A DNA stretch of 64,000 bases, taken from the NCBI GenBank assembly GCA_032719365.1, contig CM064876.1:58151864-58215863 (forward strand), written 5' to 3'. The notes beneath the pieces were generated by a model. It made no database searches and was not told where the DNA came from. It saw only the letters and a program-made list of their open reading frames with translations. This DNA comes from Prinsepia uniflora. Its lineage: Eukaryota; Streptophyta; Magnoliopsida; Rosales; Rosaceae. The translations under genes and the position numbers were made by a program. Positions 45,090 to 57,171 of this stretch are shown here, piece after piece; positions within the stretch are counted from its first letter, which is position 1; each line of letters starts with the position of its first letter.

Positions 45090-45500
45090 CACGCCACGTG
45101 GCTAGCTAGAGGATGACTCGTGGCAGGCTGTCAGGCCCAGTTAGAAGCTGACGTGTTAGAATGTCAGACCACGTGGACCAATCAGGTGGTGCCACGTGGC
45201 AGGGTGTCATGACTTGTCAGGCCTATGTGGTAGTTGATGTGGTAGATCCAATTAGCATTTTAAGAACACATGAACTAATAGGGTGGTGCCATGTGGTAGT
45301 GTGTCAGAGATGTCAGAGACACGTGTCAAGACACGTTGCACCAATTAGATAGTGCCATGTGGCAGGTGTTAGACCTGACAGTTGTGTCAAACCAGGCAGG
45401 ATGACGTCAGCAGATGACATCAACGTTGACCATGATATGACATCAACGTTGACCATGACGTCAACATTAACTTTGCTGATCTTAGCGTTGACCGTTGACT
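45090..45500 (+). promoter_or_regulatory. repeat zone with G-box and W-box-like cores in LTR J
   Basis: GCCACGTGGC at 45093-45102 and 45191-45200, CCACGTGG at 45169-45176, CACGTG again near 45319, among 'tgtcag(g/a)cc' repeats. Then 45410-45510 holds repeated 'gacgtcaacgttgaccat' units with TTGACC (W-box) cores. The 3' LTR has the same zone at 51465-51880. CACGTG binds bZIP/bHLH factors and TTGAC binds WRKY factors in plants; activity here is inference. Confidence 0.55.
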
Positions 45501-47310
45501 TTTGTTGACCGGAACTTTAACCTGCGTGTGAGGGAACGTGGGCACAAAATTCGAGGTCAAACGGGTCTTGTTCGGAAGGTTTCAACATTTTGCATCCAAT
45601 GGTGGTTTTAGGTCGATCGGAGATCGTTTGATAGGTCATTTAGATGTTTTTAGCCTAGAGAAACGTGTTCGAGACATATTGACCTTTCTGGAAATTGTGA
45701 GGGTGTTTGATATAAACTTGTATAGATGGTTAGTGACCTTTGAGTATGATTTGGACATGTCTGTACGTCCCAGAGAGTATGGATTAGCCCCGGAGTGGTT
45801 TACGACATGTGTTGCAATCGTGCAGCTTGGATGGTCTGTGAGTGGAATTTGTTTTCTGAAATATGATGCATGCATAACTGTTTTATATGTTTTATGAACA
45901 TGATTTGAGATGCATTGATTCTATATTCTTAAAATATGATTTGATTGGCATTTTCGTAGAAAATGCAATATGGCACGTATTTCGGGATTTATGTTTATAT
46001 GATATTTGGGCTTCGACCTAGTATTCTACGTGCATGTGTTTTATGTGATTTTGATGGTTTCACAAATAGGCGTGAAACCAAGGATTAGATTTACAGTTTT
46101 GAAGGATTTCACGGAGATATGTGAAATCGACATTTTGGGCCTGAGACCCAGTTGGACATTGACCTTGAGTTGGATTATAGTCAAAGGTGGTTTTGAATAA
46201 AGATTTGAATTGTGAAATAGTTTTCGAATTTAGAAATATCTTGAGGGTGTATAACCCAGTTGATTTATGGTTTGACTTAGAGTATAGTTAAACGTGTGCT
46301 ATATGGAGCTGTGACCTAGTTATGAGATTTATGAAAGATATTCCGGGCATGAGACCCAGTTGTGGGTTTGATAGGCTTCGAGGAATCCTGGGTTTATGAG
46401 GTGTTGATAGACACTGTTTTCGAGCTTGTGACCCAGTTGATGATAATTCGGGCTTGTGTCCCTATTGATAATGATATGATTTTGATTTTAAAGACTCAGG
46501 AGTTTAAAAACTCGGATTTTATGAGAGAGCCTCCATTTGTGAATATGTTTCCCCGGAGAGCACTCTAGAGATGATGCTCGCCTCCAAGGTACAGAGTGAT
46601 CAAGATGTGCCTACTGTCGAGCAGCCGAGGGAGGCTCGAATCAGGAGTACAGTGTATGAGATCGATCAATGATATGTTCACGACAATCTAGTGATTGTCA
46701 ACTAGTGATGTGTTCACGATGACATGCTCATGATCAGAGCAGTCCTTAATATTATGGACACGCATTGCTGGGATTGGAATCATGACAGACGATGATGGGC
46801 TGAGATCCCATATGGTTTTACAGTTAGGCCGAGTTCCCACATGGTTTTATATTTGGGCTTAGACCCTATGTGATTTGATTTGGACTGAGACCCTTTATGA
46901 TTTGGTTTTGGACTGAGACCCTACTGGGGAAATGGCTTTGATTGAGAAGCATTTTTCACTATGTTTTGATTTGAAAAGTAATACGACTTATTTTTAAGAA
47001 AGTATTTGAAATACTATTTTCGGATGCATGCATGCTTTTACGTGAAGGGTCTAAATGTCTTTCGTTAAATTGCTTTTATAACTGATTATTTTTGTCCACT
47101 CACAGTTTTTATGGTTTTTTATACCCTTCAGGTTGATCGCGGATGTGGGCTGTAGCAGAGATCGAGACATCACATGCCATTTAGTAACTCCATAGATCTT
47201 GGCGCACTTTGGGTAACCCCGAGCGAGTTACGACCTTTATCCCTTATCTGACAAGCGATGTCAGATGGGAGTAGGCACATCCCACTTCTGGATTGGGATG
47301 GGTTCTGTCA

Positions 47311-50300
47311 GTTTGGTTCAGAGCACTAGGTTGCTCTTGGAGTGTTTCGCATGTGCCAGATGTGATGTCTCTGGGCTGTTGTCATCCCGCCATCAACCTG
47401 ATAGTGAGGGTAGGAATAGGAAAGTTAAGTGGGAATAGTCCCCAAATGGGTCTTGATTGGCATATGATGTCGTGGTTGAGCAGTGTTAGGCCCTGATTAG
47501 GGCTGGATGGACCCCAAGTAGGGCCGAGTAGACCCGAGGAGGACCACATTTTTTGTATGCCCAGCGGCGGAAGCCGTAGTGTTACTGGTGGACTAGGTCC
47601 CAATATGACGACCTGTCAGAGTTGGGACCGCTGGATGGTCAAGATGAATGTGCTGCTAGGAGCAGTCGAGGTCATGGCTGACCCTAGTTTAAGGTGGGTT
47701 GGACAGGTAACTAGGAAAGACATACATGTGGATCGGATCTCGGGGGTGTATCGATCGGTTGACTAGACGTTACGAGCGGTTGTTACAGGCGGTGAGTTAG
47801 CCGCATGAGTATGGAGTCCTGATTAATGGATTTTACATGTTGAGCGAATGGTACAGACATTGAGTTGCGCTTAGGACTCACATAGTGTTGGGTATAGATA
47901 GCAATGATATCGTGAGATTGTGCAGACCCAGCCGCACGAAGTTTGTGGCAGACATTTCTATCGATGGAAGTAGATAAGTTTTATTGACCTAGATATGCTC
48001 ATGTTCTAGTGACGACTAAGATGAGAGGGTGTAGAGGTATGTGAGATCGTTGTCGCACGTAGGAGACGACGAGAGGAAACGATGAGCTTGGTCAGTGGCG
48101 ATTGTTTCGAGAGGTTGCACTATCACAGCGGAGATGAGTGAGATAAACTGGATGGAATCCAGCAAGTGACTGAGGTGTGATTGGTGGAAACCCAACAGAG
48201 ATGTATGAGATGAGTGGACAGAATCTCAGCAGCAATTGGATTATTCAAGATGCAGTGATCAATGAGCAGTACAGAGGGTCCCGAGTGGCTCAGTAGGATT
48301 TCAGTAATCCCACCGAACATGGGGTATGCTTGAGTTACTGGAGGCATGGGGTATGTCTGGATTAATGACAGGTACCCTAGTTATCTTTGGACGAATTGCA
48401 CAAGTATGGGGTACAGCAGTTGATCTCATAGAGTTGGGACATGCAATCCAGTACCCCGACTAGTACTACCTTATCCAAATCGAATAGATAAGGTTTTGAC
48501 TTTAGATAAGGTGTTTTGTTTTCCAAGACATACAAGATTCGTGGTGATGTTCCTGATGGATGGGTGGACTAACCATTATTCCTTATTTAGTATTTGAGGA
48601 ACCGGTTGTAGTTGGTAGTCCTAAGTTGTTATGATTAGTCCGTTGGTAAAACCAGAAGAGATCACTAAGGAAGAGTATTCATCTTTTTACAAGAGTCTTA
48701 CCAATGCTTAGCTAGAGAATACATCTTTGTGAGTTACGACTTGGAGGCTGGGACCAACCTGTCGTTTGGCATTTAAGAACACGAGACTTGTACAGGTTTG
48801 GTCATTAAGGTCATGGGACACGTGTTGTGATGTCCCCAGTTAGCTTAGTGAGCTTGGAGTGAGTTTTAGGTTGTGCTCGAGTTTCTCGATGTGTTATCGG
48901 TGAGTTGTGTGGTTGCCATGTTCAGATGTGGTTTTCCGGGTACATAACCCATGTTGCAGCCATCTTATCGAGAGATACCAATAGCGTTGAGATCTTTGAA
49001 AGTCCAGTCATTAGACTTAGTGGATCTAGGGATCAGTTGGCTTGGTATGTCATTGTGAGAGCCCCAGTGTTCTATGGGAATTCTATGGAACTTCGGGAGT
49101 TGGTTTTGACAAAATAGCTAGACAGTAAGGAACAGAAGGTGGAGGTTTTGGAAATGACAGTGATGCATGGATACACGCATTTAGAAGGTGTACTTATAAT
49201 GCACATAGAGATTTTGCATATGTAGCTAGGAAGGTGAGATGCCTTGAGATGATCTGTTTATTTGTGTTTTGAAGTTCTAGATGAGTATATGTGGACACAT
49301 CCCGAGTGGTGGTCTGGTGACCTGGAAAACTCAGAAAAGATGTTGAGGTAGAGTGAACGATCTATCCAGAGTGGAAATCAGATAGATAGGTTATGGTGTT
49401 GGATCGTGATTGGCATAATAGCCATGTAATAAATAGACTAGATCCGAGATCGACTTGGAGTGTGGATTTGTGTGGATATGAGTACGTGATCGGATGTTAC
49501 ATGAGTACAGTCCTTGAGCTGGCCTATCAGTAGGACCTATGTGATTGTTGAGTGTTGAGAAATCTGATCGATGTGGTATGATCATCAGATTGAGTTCGAG
49601 ATGGACATGGTATGGTAATCAGATTGGATCTAATATTGATTTTTCGATGAGCTCATTGATGAGACACTGAGTACTGTACTCTAGAGGTGAAAAACATTTA
49701 GAGGGTTCGATTACTGTGTGAGCTTAATGCTCAGGGCCATGGTTGTGGGCTAGAGGAACCCTAGTGAGACAGAGTTGCGATTATCTCAACTAGAGCAAGT
49801 ATTCGATGGGGTCAACATGCACTCTGGTGAGTGAGATGATAGTAGGGGATTCAAGATGAGTCAGGATCACAACGTTAGTCGTTAAATAATAAGACGTATC
49901 CTGATAAGACTCTAGAACAAGTCAAGATCAGAGTTGCACAAAGGAAGCGTAGTGGAACCGCGAGTTACCAACTGGACACGACGATGTGTCGTGAGTGTGT
50001 TGGACGTTGGGAAACCATTTTACGGGACAAGACATGTGATGTTAGTTTGGTACAGCAGGATCAGAGGCATGATTTCCAAATCGGATGTTGAGTAGAATCG
50101 ACATATTGAAAGCTTAATAGGATGTCAGCTTGGTATCATATCAGCTGGTATAGTAGGATTGTCGGCCTGGATTATCAACCGAGCAGGATGGTAAGATCGA
50201 CTGTCAGATTAGACTGTGTGGACTCCTGCGTAGGTGACAGGGAAGATCAACGAGTGTCGATGTCCCATTCGAGACTTGAGATTGAACAGTGAAGATTCCA

Positions 50301-50460
50301 GTGACAGTTGGGTCACTCGTTATCGGATACGATTATCGCTGAATGGTAGTTAACGTCTAGTGACGTATGTGTCTAAGACATATTGTGGATAAAGGATTTT
50401 AAGTGTGCCTCAGGATGGAGGCAAGGTTAGATTTCCGATGTGGAATTGAGTTAATTTGAA
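47311..50460 (+). other. primer site remnant and internal region of J
   Basis: Begins with GTTTGGTTCAGAGCAC, a mutated initiator-Met site (TGGTATCAGAGC expected). The next 90 bases match A and B (gatgtctct..gggctgt..catcaacctgatag). The rest is 3 kb without a frame above about 75 codons. Except for the Hsp90-like scrap I recognise nothing in it. Confidence 0.75.
48632..48735 (+). pseudogene. Hsp90-like coding fragment captured in J
   Basis: At 48649-48705 one frame reads K-P-E-E-I-T-K-E-E-Y-S-S-F-Y-K-S-L-T-N, which matches the strongly conserved middle-domain segment of eukaryotic cytosolic Hsp90. Upstream the frame gives S-P-L-V before the K, reminiscent of the P-I-W-M-R that normally precedes it. 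Downstream a TAG stands where Hsp90 has a Trp codon (TGG), followed by L-E-N against E-E-H. So about 25-30 residues are related, with a stop, and the similarity then fades. Hsp90 is an ATP-dependent chaperone of about 700 residues; this scrap cannot function. The match is from recognition, not a search. A and B lack it. Confidence 0.6.
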
Positions 50461-50510
50461 TTTCGAGGACAAAATTCTTTAGGGGGGAGGGGGGGGGGGG
50501 GGAGAGAGAA
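50461..50510 (+). other. polypurine tract of J with a long G run
   Basis: 'tttcgaggacaaaattctttaggggggagg' (split here for reading: tttcgaggac, aaaattcttt, aggggggagg) is followed by about 12 G and then 'agagagaa', ending exactly at the LTR start TGTAAGGG. Confidence 0.9.
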
Positions 50511-53500
50511 TGTAAGGGCCTGTCCTGAATTTACGGATTAATTACGGACTAATCGAGGATTAGCGTATGATTTGTTTAAAATGACGATTTTTCCCTAGAA
50601 AAGATAAAAAGTTTACTTTTGACATGAGTGGTTAAATGCTCGTGGACCGAGGACCATTACGTAGATCGAGACGATACGAGTCCATAAATAAGAGGCACGT
50701 CGAAATCAGACATCGTACGGGAATGTTACGAGTCACGGAAGGTTCTGAGAACTATTCATAATTGCATATTTTACGAGACGATTGACTCTTGAGTTTGACT
50801 TGAGGGGGCCCAAAATATCAGTTGTGGGCCAATAGATGAGTGACACTCATCTATTGATCCTCATTTCACAAACATACACCTACCATTCTCTTTCCTATTT
50901 CATTCATCCAAACCCGAAAACCCCAAACCCTAATCTCACCCATCTGAACCAGTAGCTGGGTTCCTTGAGTGAGACAGAGAGAGTGAGCGGCAGAGACAAA
51001 TTGAGACGACGCCGTGGAAGGTGGAGGCATGGCAGAACGGCTAAACGTGAAGCCAAGTAAAACTGTGAACTTGTTGGATGTTGGTTTCAATTTTCTTGAC
51101 GTTTTGGATGATTTTAAAGATTTGGATGGGTTTATTGATTCTCATACGAGCCTATAGGGATCGTTTTGGTCGAGAAATGATCACTGAACAACCTAGGAAG
51201 GAAGCTCGAAAGTTGGTAGTGAGCTTCAACGTTGGGTGGAGGTTTTGCAAGTGAGTTTTTCGACTTTTTAAATTGTAGATCAGTTTCTGGGAATGAGACG
51301 GTGAGATTGGGAGAAAAATGGTGAGGATTGGTGGTTAGATGAGGGAAAATGGATCGGGTCAGGGTCGCGGGTCAAATGAACCGATTGCAGGAAAATGGGT
51401 TGACCCGCGAGAGGTTGACGGCGATGATATGGCAATCCACATCATCACCTATCAGACCTGTCAGGCTACGTGGCTAGCCAGACGGTGACACGTGGTAGGC
51501 TGTCAGGCCCAGTTAGCAACTAACGTGTGAGCATGTCAAACCACGTGGACCAATCGAGTAGTGCCACGTGGCAGAGTGTCAGGACTTTTCAGGCCTACGT
51601 GACAATTAACGTGGCAGGTCCAGTCAGTACTCTTAGAATACGTAGACCAATAGGGTGGTGCCACGTGGTAGTGTGTTAGAGATGTCAAGGACACGTGGCA
51701 CCAATAAGAGAATGCCATGTGGCAGGTGTCGAACTTGACAGTTTTCAGATCTGACAGGTATCAAACTTGTTAGGCTGACGTCAGAGTTGACCATGACGTC
51801 AGAGTTGAGCATGACGTCAACGTTGACTTTGCTGATGTCAGCGTTAACCGTTGACTTTAGTTGATCTAAACTTTGACCAGTGAGTGAAGGCGCGTGGGAA
51901 CAAATTTTAAGGTCAAATTGTTTTTTTCCGAAAGGTTTTGATGTTCTAAATCCAATGGTGGTAGTTTCAGGTCGATCAGAGATAGTTTGATAGGTCATTT
52001 AGAGGTTTCTAGCCACGGGAAGCGTGTTCGGGACACATTGACCATTCCGAAAATTATGAGGGTCTTGATATAGACTTGTATAGATGGTTAGTGACCTTTG
52101 AGTATGATTTGAATAGGTCTGGACGTCCCAGAGAGTATGGATTAGCCCTGGAGTGGCTTACGATGACGGTTGCAGGAGCGCAGCTTAGATGGTCTGTGAG
52201 TGGACTTTGTTTTATGAAATATGATGCATGCATAACTGTTTTATATATTTTATGAACACGATTCGTAAAAAATGCAATATGGCCCGTATTTCAGGGTTTA
52301 TGTTTATATGATGTTTGGGCTTCGGCCGAGTATTCTACGTGTATGTGTTTTATGTGATTATGATGGTTTTCAAGGATTGGATTTACAGTTTTGAAGGATT
52401 TCACGGAGATGCGTGAAATTGATATTTCTGGCTTGAGACCTAGTTGGACATTGGCCTTGACTTGGATTATAGTCAAAGGTGGTTTTGAATAAAGATTTGA
52501 ATCATGAAATGGTTTTCAAATTAAGAAATATCTTTGGCGTACGACCCAGTTGATTTATGGTTTGACTTAGAGTATAGTCAAATGTGTAATATATCGGGAT
52601 GTGACCCAGTTATGAGATTTATGAAAGATATTTTGGGCATGAGACCTAGTTGTGGGTTTGATAGGATTCGAGAAATGCTGGGTTTATGAATTGTTTATAG
52701 ACATTGTTTTCGGGCTTGTGATCCATTTGATGATAATTCTGGCTTGTGACCCTGTTGATGATATTCAAGCCTGTGTCCCCGTTGATGATGATATGATTTT
52801 GAGTTTAAAGACTTGGGAGTTAAAGACTCAGATTTTATGAGAGGGCCTCTGGTTGTGAATATGTTTCCCCGGATAACACTCTAGAGATAATGCTCGCCTC
52901 TGAGGTACGGACAGGTCACGACGCGCTTGCTGTCTAGTAGCCGAGAGAGGCAGCAACTGAGGGAGGCTTGACTTAGGAGTGCGGTGTATGAGATCAATCG
53001 ATGATATATTCACGACGATCTGGTGATTTTCGACAGGTGATGTGTTCAAGGCGACATACTTAGGATCAGAGCAGTCCTTGAGCTTATGGGCACGCGTTGC
53101 TGAGATTGGAATCATGACAGATGATGATAGGTTGAGATCCCACATGGTTTTACAGTTAGGCTGAGATCCCACATGGTTTTATATTTGGGCTGAGACCCTG
53201 TACAATTTGGTTTTGGGCTGAGACCTTACTGAGGAAATGGCTTCGATTGAGAAACATTTTTCACTATGTTTTGAAACGAATACGACTCGCTTTTAAGAAA
53301 GTATTTGAAATATTGTTTTCTGATACATGCATACTTTTACATGCAGGGTATAAAAGTATTTCATTAAATTTTTTTTATAACTGATTGTTTTTGTCTACTC
53401 ACAGTTTTTATGGTTTTTTATACCCTTCAAGTTGATCGCGGATCCGGGCTGTAGCAGAGACCGAGACATCACATGCTGCTGCGTAACTCCACAGATATTG

Positions 53501-53617
53501 GTATACTCTGGGTAACCTTGAGCGGGTTACGACCTTTATCCCTTGTCTGACACGCGGTGTCAGATGGGAGCAGGCACATCCCACGATAATCCTAAGGGAT
53601 TGGGATGGGTCCTGTCA
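50511..53617 (+). repeat. 3' LTR of J
   Basis: 3107 bases, paired with 44151-47310, TGTAAGGGCCTGTCC ... GGGTCCTGTCA. Its second inverted motif is damaged (gtctactcacag near 53394). Confidence 0.93.
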
Positions 53618-53622
53618 TCAAA

Positions 53623-54760
53623 TCTCCAACACAAATTTCCCCCGGGGGTATTATTACATAATACACGGGAATCTGAGCCCCAGCCTCGATGTCCAAGTGA
53701 GTATTGACCCAGGAACCAGAGCCCCGCTAAACATCTGAGTCAGCATCTCATACTTGTCTCAGGAACCGGAGCCCGTAGCTCGACGTCTGAGACGTACCAA
53801 CTACCATCCACTCAAGAACTGGAGCCCTTGGCTCAACGTCTTAGTGGTTACTTCACATCACACTGCTCATAACATCGTATCTTATATCATTACATCATAG
53901 CGTTATATCATCAAATGTAGCATCCTATATCTCATCAACTGGTCATATCATTATTTCATCATCATTATGTTATCACCATCATTATGTGCTTATTATCAAT
54001 AATCATTTATACTCAAATTATCAATATACGCCACCGTAACATCATCATCTCATACACATATCTTTTTATTCATCATTACACAGTTTCATACACAACATTA
54101 TCTAATTGTTTTCATCAACACGTCATAATTGTTTCAATTTGATAGCTTCCAAAAGGTCATTTTAACACATATTCATTCTAATTACCATATTTTTTTAATT
54201 CTTTAATCAAATTATTTCAAAAATTCAAATTTCAACTCAATCAAATTGTTGTTGTGAAAACCTCGAAAAAAACACAACATAAAATAGCAATAAAATATTC
54301 ATAAATCATCCCAAAATCCAATAAATTTTTCAATCACTTTTAATATCACAATACCTCAAGTCACACATCACATACAAATCGAATCCATCATCAAACGATA
54401 ATCATAAATGTCGCTTACGAAAAAAACCTCATATATTGTGTATTAAATGATTTCCATAAAGGCACCAACCATTACTATCGTATTTTTACTTTTTTAATCA
54501 AAAAAACCACTACAAAAAAAAAATCAATAATTACCAGAGGCAAGGAAATCAAGCTTCGAAATTTAATCTTATCCTAATTTTAAATGAAACATTTCCTTTG
54601 GCATACTCAAGAATTATTCATAACCATAAACAAATTTTCGTGTCATTCCGTAATTCGTCAAAGTTCGTTAACACATAGTCAAGTCATTGTCATTTAATTG
54701 ATATAACATGATTAAAAAAACAAGGCGCATATTTCAAGAACAAAATCATTCAATAACATA
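53623..54760 (-). other. 5' internal part of H
   Basis: About 1.1 kb of H between J and the H primer site. 53680-53850 holds three or four imperfect units of about 60 bases with 'aggaaccggagccc..ctcgacgtctgag'. 53860-54420 is AT-rich with many 'catcat' and 'atcat' runs. No coding frame. Confidence 0.65.
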
Positions 54761-54775
54761 GCTCTGATACCAAGT
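54761..54775 (-). other. primer-binding site of H
   Basis: Minus strand ACTTGGTATCAGAGC, initiator-Met type, unmutated. Confidence 0.92.
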
Positions 54776-56405
54776 TGACAAGACCCATCCTAATTATCAC
54801 AAGAACCGGACCAGTCATGCTCCTGTCTGACGACCTAAGTTAGACATGGGATTTTACAAACTTTCATCCGATTCGAACCTTAATTAAAATAATCCAAAAA
54901 CAGTTCCTCCCTTGTGGGGGACCACTTCGACCCACTAAACCACGTCGAGTGGAGGGAAAAATACTTGTTTACTTTTATTCGAAATCATATACTACTAACA
55001 TTTAAATGTATCCCGTAATTCTCAATCCTTACCATGATAAACTCTATCCTTATAACTTCCTACGAATGTCCTTCTATTATAAATTTCCTTGTTATAGAAT
55101 AAGAATCAACTTATTTACTATATAACTTAGCTAATTATATTCCCCAAAATTACATATAGATTTATATAACATTAAAGCCGTATATATGTTTCCTTTAATC
55201 TATATATTTCAACTTACCACAAATTATCTTATGTTACCCCAATCATAATTCAAATTAGTCTAATAGCTCCATCCTTCAATCTACCCAAGTTTAGGATTAA
55301 TTAAAAACAATAAATAACAAAAAAAACTTTCAATAATCATAACTATTTCATACGATGCCCGATTAACTCCATTCTTAGACCATTGCATTCAGAAGACAAA
55401 AAGGAACGATTTTCATGTTACATATTTCCCCAAATTCTGACCGACGCGCCCTCATGGGTTGCTTAAAGAGGTTGCGTGTGGGACCCTTGTGCTCAGCTAC
55501 AGTGATTCGTGAAAATTACTGTTCATCTCCCTGTACTTCTCGTGGGTTTGCCGGTCCAACCTGACCCGAAGGACTAACCTGACCATATCTTCTTTATTTC
55601 TCAATCTTTTTACACTCCTTAGTAATCAATCTTCGTCTATTCGATCCTACAAAGAGTTCTACGATGTCAAAACACGAAGAACGTACCTCGATCGTGCTCT
55701 ACAAGTTCATGGATTTCGACCATGGTTTCCAAGATTGACTGAGTAGCCTCTTCGTGTCCAAAGTCACGCATTCTTTGCTCAGAAGGATTGTAAAACACCT
55801 AGAAGAACGTTGGCACATCCGTTAGTTGGTTTCCTATCCTCAAACCAAAAACCCAACTTAGGAGGTTATTGGCTTCTTGGTTTTCCTCACCTTTTCATGT
55901 GTGTTTTCCCTTCGATTTCCTCTCAATTTTCCTCCCTTATTCATCATGATATTCTCTCCTTTCTTTCTTCTTTTTTTTTCCTCACTGACTCCCTCTCTTT
56001 CCAATTTTTTGTTTTTGTTTTTCTTTCCATGCTTTCGGCTTTTAAGCACTGAACTCCCCCCACCCAAGCACATATACACACATATATAATCAAGCATGTC
56101 AGTGGGGGAATATGGGAGGGAATTATTGAGAAATTTCTAGAATCCCTCATGTTATGCACATGACAAAATTACCTAATTACTCTTAGAGGTAAAATTACCA
56201 AAATACCCTTTTTTTTCTTTGTAAGCCCATAATTTTCTTATCCGAGCTCCAATTTTTACATGTTGCATGTCTATGAACTCAGGAGATCAAGACCTTCGTA
56301 GCGGTACTCTCGGTATATCTAGAAGATATCCTAATAAAAACCAACATTTTGACTTTTTAAGGGTAAAATGGTCATTTCAATCTTTTGAAAGTCCGAGGCG
56401 TTACA
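54776..56405 (-). repeat. 5' LTR of H
   Basis: 1630 bases, paired with 41651-43297. Minus strand TGTAACGCCTCGGACTTTC ... GGGTCTTGTCA. Confidence 0.9.
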
Positions 56406-57171
56406 ATCAAGTTTTAACAATTTTCTGATGCAACTTTGAAGTATAATATGGAAGATAAAAGCGAATCCCAAAGATATTAATTTTATGCGGAAGAGCGTGA
56501 AGGGTAGTATTCCAACAAGGGCGAATCTATTCTGTCATCACTTAGGGCGAATCCAACTTTTCCTTATTTGTGAAGACTACACAGAATCTACTGAGAACCT
56601 TCACCTCCAGTGCTCTAGTACAACTGCTCCTGATTTAGAGGTCCGCTAAACTACAAGATTGATATCCTGCAAATATCTTCTTTTGAATCCTAGCTGATTT
56701 CGATCTTGTTGCCTAACTCATGTGTGGGTATGAACCATGTGTGGACTGCTTTTGTGGTAGCATATACATGCTAGGAAATGGGGATACACCTGTATATGTT
56801 TATCTATGATGGAAAATCCCTTTCAACCCTCACATTATTATTAGATCAATCTCAAGATAGGTTGCTGACTTATGGACCTACCATCACACTCCTCTTAGTC
56901 CTATTTTGCAAGTGAGATAGATTTAGGCTTCCCTTGATAAGTGGTGCCCTCCCACAACTACGACTATGAAGATCAATTGTGATGCAACTTGGAAGGGTAA
57001 GGATGAACATGTTGGCCCTGGAGTTGTTATTTGAAATCAGGAGGATTCTTTTTGTGGCGCAACTTGTGATTCCAAATGCATAAATTATGCCCTCCTTAGA
57101 GAAACTTAAGCAAGCTTACATGTGTAAAATTTGACCATGAAAGAAATTACCAAAGTTTGATTGTGGAATCT
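56406..57171 (+). pseudogene. LINE ORF2 remnant: zinc-binding region and RNase H domain
   Basis: Continues the LINE from 41650. From 56449 one frame reads W-K-I-K-A-N-P-K-D-I-N-F-M-R-K-S-V-K-G-S, then I-P-T-R-A-N-L-F and I-C-E-D-Y-T: the 'lPT.anL...C..C....E...HL...C' zinc-binding region of plant LINEs. A two-base shift at 56581 precedes E-S-T-E-N-L-H-L-Q-C. From 56966 the frame reads M-K-I-N-C-D-A-T-W-K-G with G-P-G-V-V-I, the start of the RNase H domain (catalytic Asp present in C-D-A). Stops follow (after V-V-I and later). It is cut at 57171 by LTR G before the later catalytic residues. Confidence 0.85.

Larger units (their letters stand above)
44151..47310 (+). repeat. 5' LTR of J
   Basis: 3160 bases, TGTAAGGTCTCGTCTC ... 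GGGTTCTGTCA. Contains the palindrome (44475), a G-box/W-box repeat zone (45090-45500), the inverted motif pair (45836, 47094) and an array of 'gggct.gaccc' hairpins (46300-46920). Confidence 0.93.
44151..53617 (+). mobile_element. J: complete long-LTR element, 9.47 kb
   Basis: 5' LTR 44151-47310, internal 47311-50510, 3' LTR 50511-53617, + strand, with target duplication TCAAA (44146-44150, 53618-53622). The LTR pair shows many substitutions and several indels, so it is much older than B. It has the same layout as B, with an internal region of 3.2 kb and no gag-pol frame. Its primer site is decayed. It carries a scrap resembling Hsp90 coding sequence at about 48640-48730. Confidence 0.93.
41651..56405 (-). 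mobile_element. H: gypsy-type element with 1.6 kb LTRs, carrying J
   Basis: Minus strand. 3' LTR 41651-43297, 5' LTR 54776-56405, with an initiator-Met primer site and a purine tract in the expected places. Removing J (44151-53617) leaves about 2.0 kb of internal sequence without coding frames, so it is non-autonomous or heavily deleted. The LTRs differ by many point changes and small indels. No clear target duplication: cttca on the left, atcaa on the right. The LINE frame continues on both sides, which confirms the insertion. Confidence 0.88.
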
